This document shows positions 39,483-49,062 of a stretch of DNA of 64,000 bases, in pieces. The translations under genes were made by a program, and so were the position numbers. Position 1 is the first letter of the stretch, and every line of letters begins with the position of its first letter. This DNA is from Gemmobacter aquarius (GTDB lineage: Bacteria; Pseudomonadota; Alphaproteobacteria; Rhodobacterales; Rhodobacteraceae). The stretch is from positions 2,530,001-2,594,000 of the forward strand of contig NZ_CP028918.1 of assembly GCF_003060865.1 (NCBI RefSeq). Reading direction: 5' to 3'. The notes below the pieces were generated by a model. That model was not told where the DNA came from. It made no database searches and saw only the letters and a list, made by a program, of their open reading frames with translations.

Positions 39483-39566
39483 GGGCGACGAGCTGCAAGG
39501 TGCGGCAGCGGACTGTAACTCCGCCGGGGAGACCCACGCCTGGTTCGATTCCAGGGTCGCCCACCA
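39483..39566 (+). tRNA. tRNA-Tyr(GTA), divergent class II tRNA
   Basis: Acceptor GGGCGAC / GTCGCCC, anticodon stem GCGGA/TCCGC around CTGTAAC (anticodon GTA), a long variable arm GGG-GAGA-CCC as in bacterial tRNA-Tyr, T arm CCTGG-TTCGATT-CCAGG, discriminator A and encoded CCA. Position 8 is G instead of the near-universal T, and the D arm folds best as GCTGC-AAGGT-GCGGC with one wobble pair. The location beside rlmB is typical for tRNA-Tyr. Confidence 0.85.
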
Positions 39567-39589
39567 TCCCTTCCTCTGCTAGGGATGGT
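39563..39589 (+). terminator. stem-loop after tRNA-Tyr
   Basis: ACCATCCCT (39563-39571) pairs with AGGGATGGT (39581-39589). The stem includes the tRNA's CCA end and has no T run after it, so it could act in 3'-end formation rather than as a classic terminator. It lies just before the next start codon. Confidence 0.35.
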
Positions 39590-39592
39590 GGC

Positions 39593-40387
39593 ATGACAAC
39601 CGACGCATCCTTCCGCTTCACCCACGCCATCACCCGCCGCCCCGCGGCCAGCATCACGCATGGTCTGCGCGCCATCGACACCGGCACCCCCGACCTTGCC
39701 ACGATGCAGGCCCACCACGCCGCCTACACCGCCGCACTGCGCGCCACCGGCGCCACTGTCATCGAACTTGCCCCCCTTGACCCCTACCCCGATTCACTCT
39801 TCGTCGAAGACACCGCCCTCTGCCTGCCGCAGGGCGCCATCCTCATGCGCCCCGGCGCCCCCACCCGCCTCGGCGAAGCCGCCGCGATGGAACCCCACCT
39901 CCGCGCGATCTACTCCACGGTGCACGTCATCGAAGCCCCCGCCACCATCGAGGGCGGCGACATCCTCGTCACGGGCCGCGAAATCCTCGTGGGCACCTCG
40001 GCCCGCACCAATGACGCAGGCATCGCAGCCCTGAACGCCATCACCGCGCGCTGGGGCTACAGCCTGCGCCGCGTGCAAACCCCGCCCGGCGTGCTGCATT
40101 TCAAGACCGACTGCGCCCTGCTCGACGCCACCACGATCCTGTCCACCGAACGCCTCGCCGCCTCGGGCTGCTTTGCGGGCTACGACCTCATCCACACCGC
40201 CCCGGGCGAAGAAGCCGCCGCCAACGTCATCCGCTTCAACGACACCGTCCTGATGCCCGCAGGCTTTCCCGCCACCAAAGACCGGCTGACCGCCGCAGGC
40301 TACCAGGTCACCGAAATCCCCAACACCGAATGCGCCAAACTCGACGGCGGCATGTCCTGCCTCTCGCTGCGCTTCACCCCGTCCTGA
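39593..40387 (+). CDS. dimethylarginine dimethylaminohydrolase-like protein
   Basis: A 264-residue protein of the arginine deiminase/amidinotransferase fold. Visible are DSLFVEDTALCLP (substrate Asp/Glu), TIEGGDILV, LHFKTDCALLD with the catalytic His, and DGGMSCLSLRF near the C-terminus with the catalytic Cys. These fit DDAH, which converts methylarginines to citrulline; arginine deiminase is less likely at this length. The ATG at 39593 follows the tRNA-Tyr stem-loop. Confidence 0.85.
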   Translation: MTTDASFRFTHAITRRPAASITHGLRAIDTGTPDLATMQAHHAAYTAALRATGATVIELAPLDPYPDSLFVEDTALCLPQGAILMRPGAPTRLGEAAAMEPHLRAIYSTVHVIEAPATIEGGDILVTGREILVGTSARTNDAGIAALNAITARWGYSLRRVQTPPGVLHFKTDCALLDATTILSTERLAASGCFAGYDLIHTAPGEEAAANVIRFNDTVLMPAGFPATKDRLTAAGYQVTEIPNTECAKLDGGMSCLSLRFTPS

Positions 40388-40393
40388 GTGTCC

Positions 40394-41254
40394 ATGTTCA
40401 ACATCATAGCCATCGCCCAATCGGGCCGCCTGCAATACGAAGCCATCCTGCTCGCCGCCTCGCTCCGCGCCAGCGACCCCGCCTTCAAGGGCCGCCTGAT
40501 CTTCGCAACCCCCATGGCAGGCCCGCTCTGGGATCACGACCCAAGCGTCACCGACCCCGCCACCCTGTCCCTCCTCGCAGCCCTCGGCGCGGAAATCCTG
40601 CCCTTCACCAGCCGCCACTTCGGCAGCCTCTACCCCTATGGCAACAAGATCGAGGCCCTCGCCCTCCTCCCCGACGAACCCTTCCTGTTCCTTGACACCG
40701 ACACGCTGGTCACGGCCCCGCTTTCCACCCTGCCTTTCGACTTCACCCGCCCCTCCGCCTCGATGAACCGCACAGGCACCTGGCCCACGCCTGAACTCTA
40801 CGGCCCCGACCGAACCGAAATCTGGAAATCCCTCTATGACCGCTTCGGCCTCGACTTCGCCTCCAGCCTCGACCAAAGCCAACCCGACGACTACTGGCAG
40901 CGCTACCTCTATTTCAACGCAGGCTGGTTCTTCGCCGCCAGCCCCCGCGCCTTCGGGGCAACCTTCCTGAAATACGCCACCGAGATCGCAGCCAAACCCG
41001 GCCCCGCCCTCGCCTGTCAAAGCCTCGATCCGTGGCTCGACCAGATCGCCCTGCCCTTGGCGATCCACGCCCACGGCGGCGGACGCCCCGGCCCCGAACT
41101 CGCGCCGCTCGACAGCACGGCCACCTGCCACTGGCGCCTTTTGCCGCTGCTCTACGCCCGCGAATCCGACGCGGTGATCCGCCATGTCGAAACCATTGCA
41201 AACGCCCCGCCGATCAAGGCGGTGCTGCAAGCCTACCCCCCTTCAAACGCATGA
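40394..41254 (+). CDS. glycosyltransferase-like protein, hypothetical
   Basis: A 286-residue protein starting MFNIIAIAQSGRLQYEAILL (GTG two codons earlier is possible). PFLFLDTDTLVTAPL has the DxD motif after a hydrophobic strand, as in GT-A enzymes of the GT8 type, and YFNAGWFFAASPRAFG resembles the GT8 FNxG region. Substrate unknown. It follows the DDAH-like gene by 6 bp and overlaps a tiny downstream gene by 4 bp. Confidence 0.7.
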   Translation: MFNIIAIAQSGRLQYEAILLAASLRASDPAFKGRLIFATPMAGPLWDHDPSVTDPATLSLLAALGAEILPFTSRHFGSLYPYGNKIEALALLPDEPFLFLDTDTLVTAPLSTLPFDFTRPSASMNRTGTWPTPELYGPDRTEIWKSLYDRFGLDFASSLDQSQPDDYWQRYLYFNAGWFFAASPRAFGATFLKYATEIAAKPGPALACQSLDPWLDQIALPLAIHAHGGGRPGPELAPLDSTATCHWRLLPLLYARESDAVIRHVETIANAPPIKAVLQAYPPSNA

Positions 41255-41367
41255 TCTACCAAGGCAAGGGCCACGAAGTCCGCGCCCTCTTCGACCGCAA
41301 CGACCTGCCCCGCCGCGAACAGGCGATCCGCAACACCATCAAACGCTCAGGGTTGTGGGTGCGCTAG
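41251..41367 (+). CDS. 38-residue hypothetical protein
   Basis: MIYQGKGHEVRALFDRNDLP, then a basic helix (RREQAIRNTIKRSGLWVR). The ATGA overlap with the preceding glycosyltransferase-like gene supports translation by coupling, and the charged composition differs from the Pro/Arg-rich antisense readings nearby. No family recognised. It could also be a detached C-terminal segment of the upstream protein. Confidence 0.45.
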   Translation: MIYQGKGHEVRALFDRNDLPRREQAIRNTIKRSGLWVR

Positions 41368-41532
41368 GCCACCAGACGCAGACAAAACCAAAAGCATGTG
41401 CCAAGGGACGCGCCCGAACCGCGGGGCGGGGGCACGTCTGCATGCGCCCGCCCCCCAATCAGACTCGGCGGGGCAGGTCGGGCGCGTCCCGATGCTCGGG
41501 GCATCGGGGCAATCCGCATCGTTCCCTCAGCC

Positions 41533-42147
41533 CTACCCCCGCAACACCGGCCAAACCACGGGCCAAAGCGACAGCACCAGCAGCCCCGCCATCGTCCAGT
41601 TGAACGCCCGAAGCCGCCGCGCATCGGTCAAAAACCGCGCCACCTCGCGCCCCAGCACCGTCCAGACCGAAACCGAAGGCAGGTTCACCGCCGCAAACAC
41701 CACCGCCACCAGCGCCATGGCCCAAACCCTTTGTCCCCCGTCCACTTCGGGCGCATAGACCGATGTCGCCGTCAGCGCCATCGCCCAAGCCTTGGGGTTC
41801 ACCCATTGAAACCCCGCCGCCTGAAGGAACGAAAACGGCACGCCCCCCGCCTTGCCCTCCTCCGGCGCCGCCGACCGCGCGATCCGTCCCGCCAGCCACA
41901 GCATATAGACCACCGCCGCCGCCTCGAGCACCCGCGCCAAAACGGGCACCGCCACGAACACCTCGCCAACCCCCATCCCCACCAGAAACACCATCAGCGC
42001 ATGGCCAAGGCTGATCCCCAGCATATGCGGCACCGTCCGCCGAAAGCCGAAATTCGCCCCCGATGCCATCAGCATCATGTTGTTCGGCCCCGGCGTGACC
42101 GAGGTCACAAAGGCAAACCCCACCAGCGCCACCAGCGTCTCCTGCAT
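41533..42147 (-). CDS. LysE/RhtB family amino acid exporter
   Basis: A 204-residue membrane protein with six hydrophobic segments. It starts MQETLVALVGFAFVTSVTPG; SVTPGPNNMMLMASGANFGF is the LysE family signature, and FQWVNPKAWAMALTATS is the second conserved motif. The ATG at 42147 gives the family N-terminus; one at 42180 adds 11 residues. It is divergent from an Lrp-type regulator 138 bp away, the usual control arrangement for such exporters. Confidence 0.92.
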   Translation of the reverse strand: MQETLVALVGFAFVTSVTPGPNNMMLMASGANFGFRRTVPHMLGISLGHALMVFLVGMGVGEVFVAVPVLARVLEAAAVVYMLWLAGRIARSAAPEEGKAGGVPFSFLQAAGFQWVNPKAWAMALTATSVYAPEVDGGQRVWAMALVAVVFAAVNLPSVSVWTVLGREVARFLTDARRLRAFNWTMAGLLVLSLWPVVWPVLRG

Positions 42148-42284
42148 CCCCTGCCCCTTCACCCTTGCCCAAATACTCATCTTGCATCCGCCCCGCCGCG
42201 CGCCGCAGGCCTGCACAATAACTGGCCTAGAAACCGCCCAATGAAATTGCAAACCTGCCGATTTTGGCGCATCATTCACAACAA

Positions 42285-42737
42285 ATGACACAAATAGACG
42301 CTACAAACGCCCGCATATTGCGCGAACTCCAGCGCGATGGCCGCATCAGCAACCTCGATCTGGCCGACCGCATCGGCCTGTCGCCCTCGGCCTGCCTGCG
42401 CCGCGTGCAAGACCTCGAACGCCGCGGCGTGATCAGGGGCTACCGCGCCGTGCTCGATCCGGCCAAGACCGGCACCGGGTTCGTGGCCTATGTCACGGTC
42501 GGCCTCAACACCCACACCAAAGCCGCGCAAGAGGCCTTCGAACGCTCCGCCTCCCGCGCCGCCGAAGTGCGCGAATGCCACAACATCACCGGAACGGTCG
42601 AATACCTGCTCCGCGTCGAATGTGCCGACCTCGCCGCCTACAAGCATTGGCACACCGAGGTTCTGGGTGTTCTGCCGCAGGTCCAGTCCATCACCACCTA
42701 TGTCGTGATGGGCAGCCCGAAAGACGACCGCGCCTGA
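42285..42737 (+). CDS. Lrp/AsnC family transcriptional regulator
   Basis: A 150-residue protein starting MTQIDATNARILRELQRDGR. An N-terminal HTH (SNLDLADRIGLSPSACLRRV) is followed by the RAM ligand-binding domain (VAYVTVGLNTHTKAAQEAFE; NITGTVEYLLRVECADLAAY). It probably senses an amino acid and controls the divergent lysE-type gene. RNA or protein partners not visible. Confidence 0.94.
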   Translation: MTQIDATNARILRELQRDGRISNLDLADRIGLSPSACLRRVQDLERRGVIRGYRAVLDPAKTGTGFVAYVTVGLNTHTKAAQEAFERSASRAAEVRECHNITGTVEYLLRVECADLAAYKHWHTEVLGVLPQVQSITTYVVMGSPKDDRA

Positions 42738-42990
42738 CACGGGGCCGCCCCCCGATCAGGCTCATGCCGCCCTGAAGGACGGCATGAGCCTGCGTGCCGA
42801 CCCGTCAGAAAACCAGCACGCCCCGCGCCCCGATTTCACGCTTGCCCGTATATCCTCGGGGGAGGGGGGGGGGCGCGGGGGGCAGACGGCCCCCCGTTTC
42901 CGCAGCCGGCAGGAAGAAATCCCCAACAAACCCCTAACTGGCCGCGCAAAAAGCGTGCATCGGTTGTGCATTTAACTCCCCATCAACCAC

Positions 42991-43404
42991 TCACTGTGCA
43001 AACACCCCCTCCATCGTCGGAAACCCCTTGAACTCCAAAGGGTTACCCGATGGATCGCGGAAAAACATGGTCCACTGCTCCCCCGCCTCGCCCTTGAACC
43101 TGACCGAAGGTTCCAGCTCGAAAACCACCCCCGATTTCCGCACCCGATCCGCCAAAGCCTCCCAGTCCGGCAACAGCAAAACCACCCCGAAATGCGGCAT
43201 CGGCACCAGATGGTCGCCCACCTTTCCGGTACGCTCGTTGGCAAAGGGCAGGCCCAGATGCAGGCTCAACTGATGCCCGAAAAAGTCGAAATCCACCCAT
43301 GTCGCCGCCGATCGCCCCTCGGAACACCCCAGAATCGCACCATAAAATCTCCGCGCCTCGTCAAGGTCGCGCACATGCAGCGCAAGGTGGAACGGCGTCA
43401 GCAT
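42991..43404 (-). CDS. VOC family protein (glyoxalase-like)
   Basis: A 137-residue single-domain protein. MLTPFHLALHVRDLDEARRF is the first module with the His metal ligand, and MFFRDPSGNPLEFKGF holds the C-terminal Glu ligand. The arrangement is typical of uncharacterised glyoxalase/fosfomycin-resistance-fold proteins. It stands alone between convergent and divergent neighbours. Substrate unknown. Confidence 0.9.
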   Translation of the reverse strand: MLTPFHLALHVRDLDEARRFYGAILGCSEGRSAATWVDFDFFGHQLSLHLGLPFANERTGKVGDHLVPMPHFGVVLLLPDWEALADRVRKSGVVFELEPSVRFKGEAGEQWTMFFRDPSGNPLEFKGFPTMEGVFAQ

Positions 43405-43587
43405 CGTCTCTCTCCCATGGTTTCAGCCAAGCTACACCTGCCAGAGACGCCGACAAGAGTAACCCGTACTCCCGCCCCGCCTCGCCACGAATGCGCCCGT
43501 CTTTTCAGGCACATCCCCCTTCCCACAAGGGTATCGCTGGCCTAGACTCCGCCCCAATTCCAAGCCAAATCCACAGGGAGTCCCCCC

Positions 43588-44873
43588 ATGACCACCGACC
43601 GCCAGCTCGCCTTCGACACCCTCGCCATCCACGCCGGCACAGCCCCCGACCCCGCCACAGGCGCGCGGCAAGTGCCGATCTACCAGACCACGGCTTACGT
43701 GTTCCGCGATGCCGACCACGCGGCCAAGCTGTTCAATTTGCAGGAAATCGGCTACATCTACTCGCGCCTCACCAACCCCACGGTCTCGGCCCTCGCAAAC
43801 CGTGTCTGCGCGCTCGAAGGCGGCGCGGGCGCGATCTGCTGCTCCTCGGGCCATGCCGCCCAGATCATGGCGCTCTTCCCGCTCATGGCCCCGGGCCGCA
43901 ACATCATCGCCTCGACCCGTCTCTACGGCGGCACCATCACCCAGTTCAGCCAGACCATCAAACGCTTCGGGTGGAGCGCGAAATTTGTCGACACCGACGA
44001 CCTCGACGCCGTGAAAGCCGCCATCGACGATGACACCCGCGCGATCTTTTGCGAAACCATAGCGAATCCGGGCGGTTACATCACCGACCTCGACGCACTC
44101 GCCGCCATCGCGAACGGCGCAGGCATCCCGCTGATCGTCGACAACACCACCGCCACCCCTACCTCTGCCGCCCGATCGAGCATGGCGCGACCCTCGTCGT
44201 CCATTCCGCCACGAAATACCTCACCGGCAACGGCACCGTGACAGGCGGCGTGGTGGTCGACAGCGGCACATTCGACTGGTCGGCCTCCGACAAATTCCCC
44301 TCGCTGTCGCAACCCGAACCCGCCTACCACGGCCTCGTCTTCCACCCCACGCTCGGCGGGATGGCCTTCACCTTCCACTCCATCGCCATCGGGTTGCGCG
44401 ACCTCGGCATGACGATGAACCCGCAGGGTGCCCACTACACCCTGATGGGGATCGAGACCTTATCGCTCCGCATGCAGCGCCATGTCGAAAACGCCGCCAA
44501 GGTCGCCGAATGGCTGGAAAAACACCCCAAGGTCTCGGCCGTCACCTATGCCGGCCTGCCCTCTTCGCCCTACGCGCACCGCGTGCCCAAGATCACCCCC
44601 AAAGGCGCCGGCGCGCTTTTCACCTTCGCGCTCAAGGGCGGCTATGACGCCTGCGTCAAGCTGATCGACAGCCTCGAACTCTTCTCCCATGTGGCCAACC
44701 TCGGCGACACCCGCAGCCTCGTGATCCACTCGGCCTCGACCACCCACCGCCAACTGACCCCCGAACAGCAGGTCAAGGCCGGAGCAGCTCCCGATGTCGT
44801 CCGCGTCTCCATCGGCATCGAAGACGTCTCCGACATCATCGCAGACCTCGAACAGGCCCTCGCCAAGGTCTGA
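43588..44873 (+). pseudogene. metY: O-acetylhomoserine aminocarboxypropyltransferase with one frameshift
   Basis: The first part starts MTTDRQLAFDTLAIHAGTAP, with the PLP-site wording YSRLTNPTVSALANRVCALEGG. After VDNTTATP (near 44158) the frame changes, and the rest resumes with YLCRPIEHGATLVVHSATKYLTG, containing the PLP lysine, to a normal end EQALAKV. Adding one C in the C-run at 44155-44158 would restore a 428-residue MetY, which makes homocysteine from O-acetylhomoserine and sulfide. The loss is either a real inactivation or a sequencing error. Confidence 0.85.
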
Positions 44874-44905
44874 CGCGAAAAACCGGCCCCCCCTCCGATA
44901 ATTTC

Positions 44906-44948
44906 AAAACCCTGTGGGGGGTGCCGAAAACCCTGTGGGGGGGTGCCG
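44906..44948. repeat. tandem 21/22-bp repeat with G-runs of 6 and 7
   Basis: AAAACCCTGTGGGGGGTGCCG (44906-44926) is followed directly by the same unit with one more G (44927-44948). It lies downstream of metY, not in a gene. Confidence 0.85.
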
Positions 44949-45060
44949 GTCACGCAACGCGCCCAAGGGGCACGCCACCGAACAGACCGGCAAAGGGGGG
45001 CCACACGGCCCCCCTATCTGCTTTCGGCCCTGCCCCGCAGGGACGAAAGCTCAGGTCAGC

Positions 45061-45089
45061 GCGGCGGAACGCCGCTCCGCCGGATCACC
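45061..45089. repeat. 29-bp dispersed palindromic repeat, copy 2
   Basis: Reverse complement of the element at 10831-10859 with 28 of 29 positions identical. It is preceded by a G6/C6 hairpin (about 44995-45015), as copy 1 is followed by one. It is located between metY and the SIMPL gene. Confidence 0.7.
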
Positions 45090-45112
45090 GACGGAACGGC
45101 AAGATCTGCAAA

Positions 45113-45814
45113 TCACTGCTTGATCTCAAAGACCATCGTGACCGAGGCCGTCAGCCCGACCTCGCCCCCCTCGACCGGGACCGCCTTGGCCATATCGGCC
45201 TCCATCCGGTACATCGGCATCGGCATCGGCGGCATGTATCCCCCCGCCTCGGTGATCGACACCACGCGCCCCAGCTTCAGCCCCGCAGCGCCCACCATCA
45301 ACTCGGCCCTCGCCTTTGCGGCCTGCACCGCCTCGATGCGCGCCTTGTCCATCGCAGGTTCCGGATCGTCCAGCCCGAAGCTGATCCCGTTCAGCGTATT
45401 TGCCCCGTCGGTGATCGCCGAATCCAGCACCTCGCCCAGCGTGTCCAGCGCGCGCACCCGCACCGTCAGCACGTTCATCGCCACATAACCCGCGATCTTC
45501 GGGGGCTGCGTCCCGTCATTCTGCTGCCAGTTCGGGTTCAGCGACAGGTTCGACGTCTGCACGTCGCGGTCCGCAATCCCCGCCGCCTTCAGCCGCGTCA
45601 CCACCGCTGCCAGCGCGGCCGAATTGGCATCCATCGCCGCCCCTGCCGTCTCGCCTTGCGTGGTTACGCCAAGCGAGATCGTGGCCAGATCGGGCGCCGC
45701 CTCGGCACGGCCCTCGCCCGTCACGGTGATGGTGGCGGGCAAACGCTCCTCTGCCAGCAATGGGCTGGCAATCGGCAGGAAAACGGCAAGACAAATAGTT
45801 GCAAGAACGCGCAT
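45113..45814 (-). CDS. SIMPL domain (DUF541) secreted protein
   Basis: A 233-residue protein with a signal peptide (MRVLATICLAVFLPIASPLL, cut near AEE). ATITVTGEGRAEAAPDLATI and RAELMVGAAGLKLGRVVSITE are the SIMPL/DUF541 signatures. The family includes periplasmic oxidative-stress-linked proteins such as YggE; function not settled. The ATG at 45814 gives the intact signal peptide. It is divergent from the PilM-like gene. Confidence 0.92.
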   Translation of the reverse strand: MRVLATICLAVFLPIASPLLAEERLPATITVTGEGRAEAAPDLATISLGVTTQGETAGAAMDANSAALAAVVTRLKAAGIADRDVQTSNLSLNPNWQQNDGTQPPKIAGYVAMNVLTVRVRALDTLGEVLDSAITDGANTLNGISFGLDDPEPAMDKARIEAVQAAKARAELMVGAAGLKLGRVVSITEAGGYMPPMPMPMYRMEADMAKAVPVEGGEVGLTASVTMVFEIKQ

Positions 45815-45975
45815 TTGATCAACTCCTTGATGCACGCCACTCTGGCGCGACGAACGGCGCAGCGACAAGCCATTTGCCCGTGTTTTCCTTCCCTTCGGCG
45901 AAAAGCTGCTATAACAGGAAATCAACTGGCAGCGGTGCATTTCCGCAAAGCCGCAATCCGTGCTAGACCCGCGAA

Positions 45976-48934
45976 ATGAAACCAAGTTTTGCCCTGAACT
46001 TCACTGACGACAGCGTGGCGCTCCTGCACCGCACAAAGCGCGGCTGGCTGGAAATCGGGCGCAGCGCTTACGACACGCCCGACCTGCCCGACGCCATGGC
46101 CTATATGCGATCGACAGCCCTCGGCCTCGCTCCGCAAGGGGTCACGACCAAACTCGTCATTCCCGCCTCGCAGGTGCGCTATTTCGATATCGAGGCTCCC
46201 GGCCCGTCCGATAGCGACCGTCGTGCCCAGATCGCAGCCGCCCTCGACGGACGCACCGCTTACGCCGTGGACGACCTCGTCTTCGACTGGTCGGGCACCG
46301 GCCCGACCTTCCGCGTCGCCGTCGTCGCCCGCGAAACCTTGGCCGAGGCCGAGGCCTTTGCATCGGCGCACCGCTTCACCCCCTTGTCCTTCGTCGCCTT
46401 GCAAGAAGACGGAACCTTTGCAGGCGAGCCTTGGTTCGGCCTGACCGAGCACGCATCCGGCGCGCTCGCAAGGGGCGAGACCGTGGAACGAGATGCCGAA
46501 GCGATCACCATCCTGTCCCGCGCCCTGCCGCGCCGCCCCGCCACAGTCGAAGCGGTTGCGCTGTCCGCAATCGACCCGCCCACTCCCACCTTGCCGGTGA
46601 ATGATCCGGCACCCGAACCGGCACCCGAACCGGCACCGCGGCCGGAACCCGAACCCGAACCTGTCGTGGAACCCGACCCGATCCCCGGCCCCGCCCCGCG
46701 CCCGATGCCCGATCCGGTCACCGAACCTGCGCCGGAGCCAGAACCGGAGCCAGTGCCCGAACCGGTTCCCGCCACGGTCCCAGAACCCGCGCCCGAACTG
46801 CCCGACCCCGAGCCGCTGCAAATTCCCCAACCCGATGTCACACCCGATCCGGGCCCGGACTTGCCGCCGCCCGCCGAAATGCCCGGTTTCGATCCGGTCT
46901 CCGAACCGGTGACCATGTCGGCCGCGCCTGCCCCCGCAGCAGACCCCCCTGCAGCAGACCCCCCGCAGCAGACCCAGACGAAGCGCCGATCGCGCTCGAT
47001 GTCGAAGAAGAGGATCCGCCCGCGCCCCCTCCCGCGCCCAAACCGCGCGCGATGCCGACCAACGTTACCGAAAATTCCCTGCCGCCAGATGACGGGTCGG
47101 CGGCCCTCGCAGGCGCATTCAGCAGCCGCCGTGTTCCTGCACTGGCCGGTGCGACCGCCGCCGCCGCGCAGAACATGGCACGCCGCCTTGGCGCGGCTTC
47201 GCGCAATGCAGCCCCGGCCCCGCCGGCAGCACCGCGAAGTCCCAAGTTCGGCTTTCCGGAACATGCCGAACCGGCACCGCCCCGACCTCCGGCGCCCCGA
47301 CCTCCAACGCCCCGAGCTACGGCGCCCCGCCCGGCGGTCCAGCCAATCGGCCAGCAGCCGATTACACCGGCGGCCGCCCCGCCAGTCGCCCCGCCAGTCG
47401 CCCCGCCGGTCGCCGACAAGATTGCCGCCAAGATCACAGCGCAGCCAATCGGCACGCCGCTGCCAGCCTCACCTGCCGCCCGCGTCACGCGTCCGGCCAC
47501 CGCCGCTGCACCGCGCAATGGCCCGCGCAGCCTCACCGCTCCGGTCAGGGGCAAGCCGCGCTACCTCGGCCTTGTCCTCACCGGGCTTTTGCTGGTTGCG
47601 CTCGCGCTCGCAGCCGCCGTCTCCAGTTACTATTCCGCCAGTTCCGACACGGCGGAACCCGCAGCCGATGCCATTGCCTTGACCTCGAACACCGATGCCC
47701 CCGCTGCGGTTCCCGACGGCACGAACGCGGAAAGCCAGCCCCTTCCCAGCGTCGATGACGAAATGCTCGCCGACGGCCAAGACATCGACGCTGGCGCCGA
47801 CATCACAACTCCCGGCGGTGCTGATGCCGTCGCGGTGGTCACAGCCGCCGCCCCGCCCCGGACTGCCGCTTCCGCCACGGCCCCCGCGATGCAAGCCGCC
47901 ATCACCGGCAACGACGAAATCTACCTTTCATCCGCCGATATCGCCCCCTCCGCCATCGACGCCGCAGCCCTTCCCCCTCCCCAGACGCGCGGCGATCCGC
48001 CACCGAACGCGCCGCTTCCCCCGCCCGCCTTTGGCACCGTCTACAAATTCGATGCCGATGGCCTGATCGTCCCCACGCCCGAAGGCATCATCACCCCCGA
48101 AGGCGTGAAGCTGACCGCAGGCAAACCGCCGGTCGTCCCCCCGACGCGCCCAGCCGATCTTGCCCCGCCCCCGTACCGACCGACCCTGCGCCCGCGGCTG
48201 ACCAGACGCAGGTCTTTCCCGCCGATCCTGCCCTGCGCGGCAAGCGCCCCGCTCCGCGCCCCACCGAACTCGCCGCAGCGCCCGAAGCCGAATCCGCAGC
48301 CACAGACGGCGAAGCCACAGACGCCGCAGCGACAGACGGGGCCTCTCTCGCCCCGCAGGCCGACAGCCGCCTGTCCGGCATCCGCCCGCAGCCCCGCCCC
48401 GCGTCCATCGCCGCCGCCCCCGCCCAAGGCCCGTCGACCTTTGCGCTCGTCACACCCGATGGCGCAGTGTCGCCGCTCGGCGGTCTTGCCCTGTCGCCGC
48501 GCCCGGTTGCCCGCCCCTCGGCCATCGCAAGCGCCGTCGAAGCCGCCGTCGCCGCAGCAGCCGAGCAGCCCGATCCAGTCCCCGAAGCCATCCCGGCAAC
48601 CGCCGAACCTGCACTCGTCGACGATGGCAACGTAACGCCCGAAACCGAACAGGAACCGCAACTCGCCAGCGCCGCCCCGTCGATCCCGACCACGGCGAAT
48701 GTGGCCAAGGAAGCCACCGACAAGAACGCGCTCAACCTGTCGAAGATCAACCTGATCGGCGTTTACGGCAGCCAATCCAACCGCTACGCCCTCGTGCGCC
48801 AGCCCAATGGCCGCATCGTCAAGGTCGGCGTCGGCGACCGTATCGACGGGGGACGTGTCGCGGCCGTCACCGACGGCGAGATCCGCTACGAGAAGCGCGG
48901 CAAGATGGTCGTCCTCGCCATGCCGCGCGGCTGA
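45976..48934 (+). pseudogene. PilM/GspL-like and PilP-like membrane protein with two frameshifts
   Basis: Three frames together make one protein of about 985 residues. Frame 1 starts [20 protein letters not shown], a PilM/GspL-like cytoplasmic domain ([16 protein letters not shown]), then Pro/Glu repeats. It passes near 46935-46980 into a second frame ([18 protein letters not shown]) with a transmembrane helix ([20 protein letters not shown]). Near 48161-48172 a third frame takes over and ends with a PilP-like domain (KINLIGVYGSQSNRYALVR). Both shifts fall in C-runs. It may form part of a pilus or secretion platform, but no such genes are near. Confidence 0.7.
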
Positions 48935-49062
48935 ACGCAGGCAACGGCCGCAACCTTTGCGCGTGACCTCGGGCCAGAAACCCCGCAGACTGCGCCCGTC
49001 AAACCGCAAAAACGATAAAGGCCGAACCGGCCAGTCGTAAGAACGCAGTAGTGGATTATCGA

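Noticed and set aside
43405..43587. A SAM riboswitch upstream of metY
   Set aside because: Looked for SAM-II-type pseudoknot wording in the 180 bp before the start and found none.
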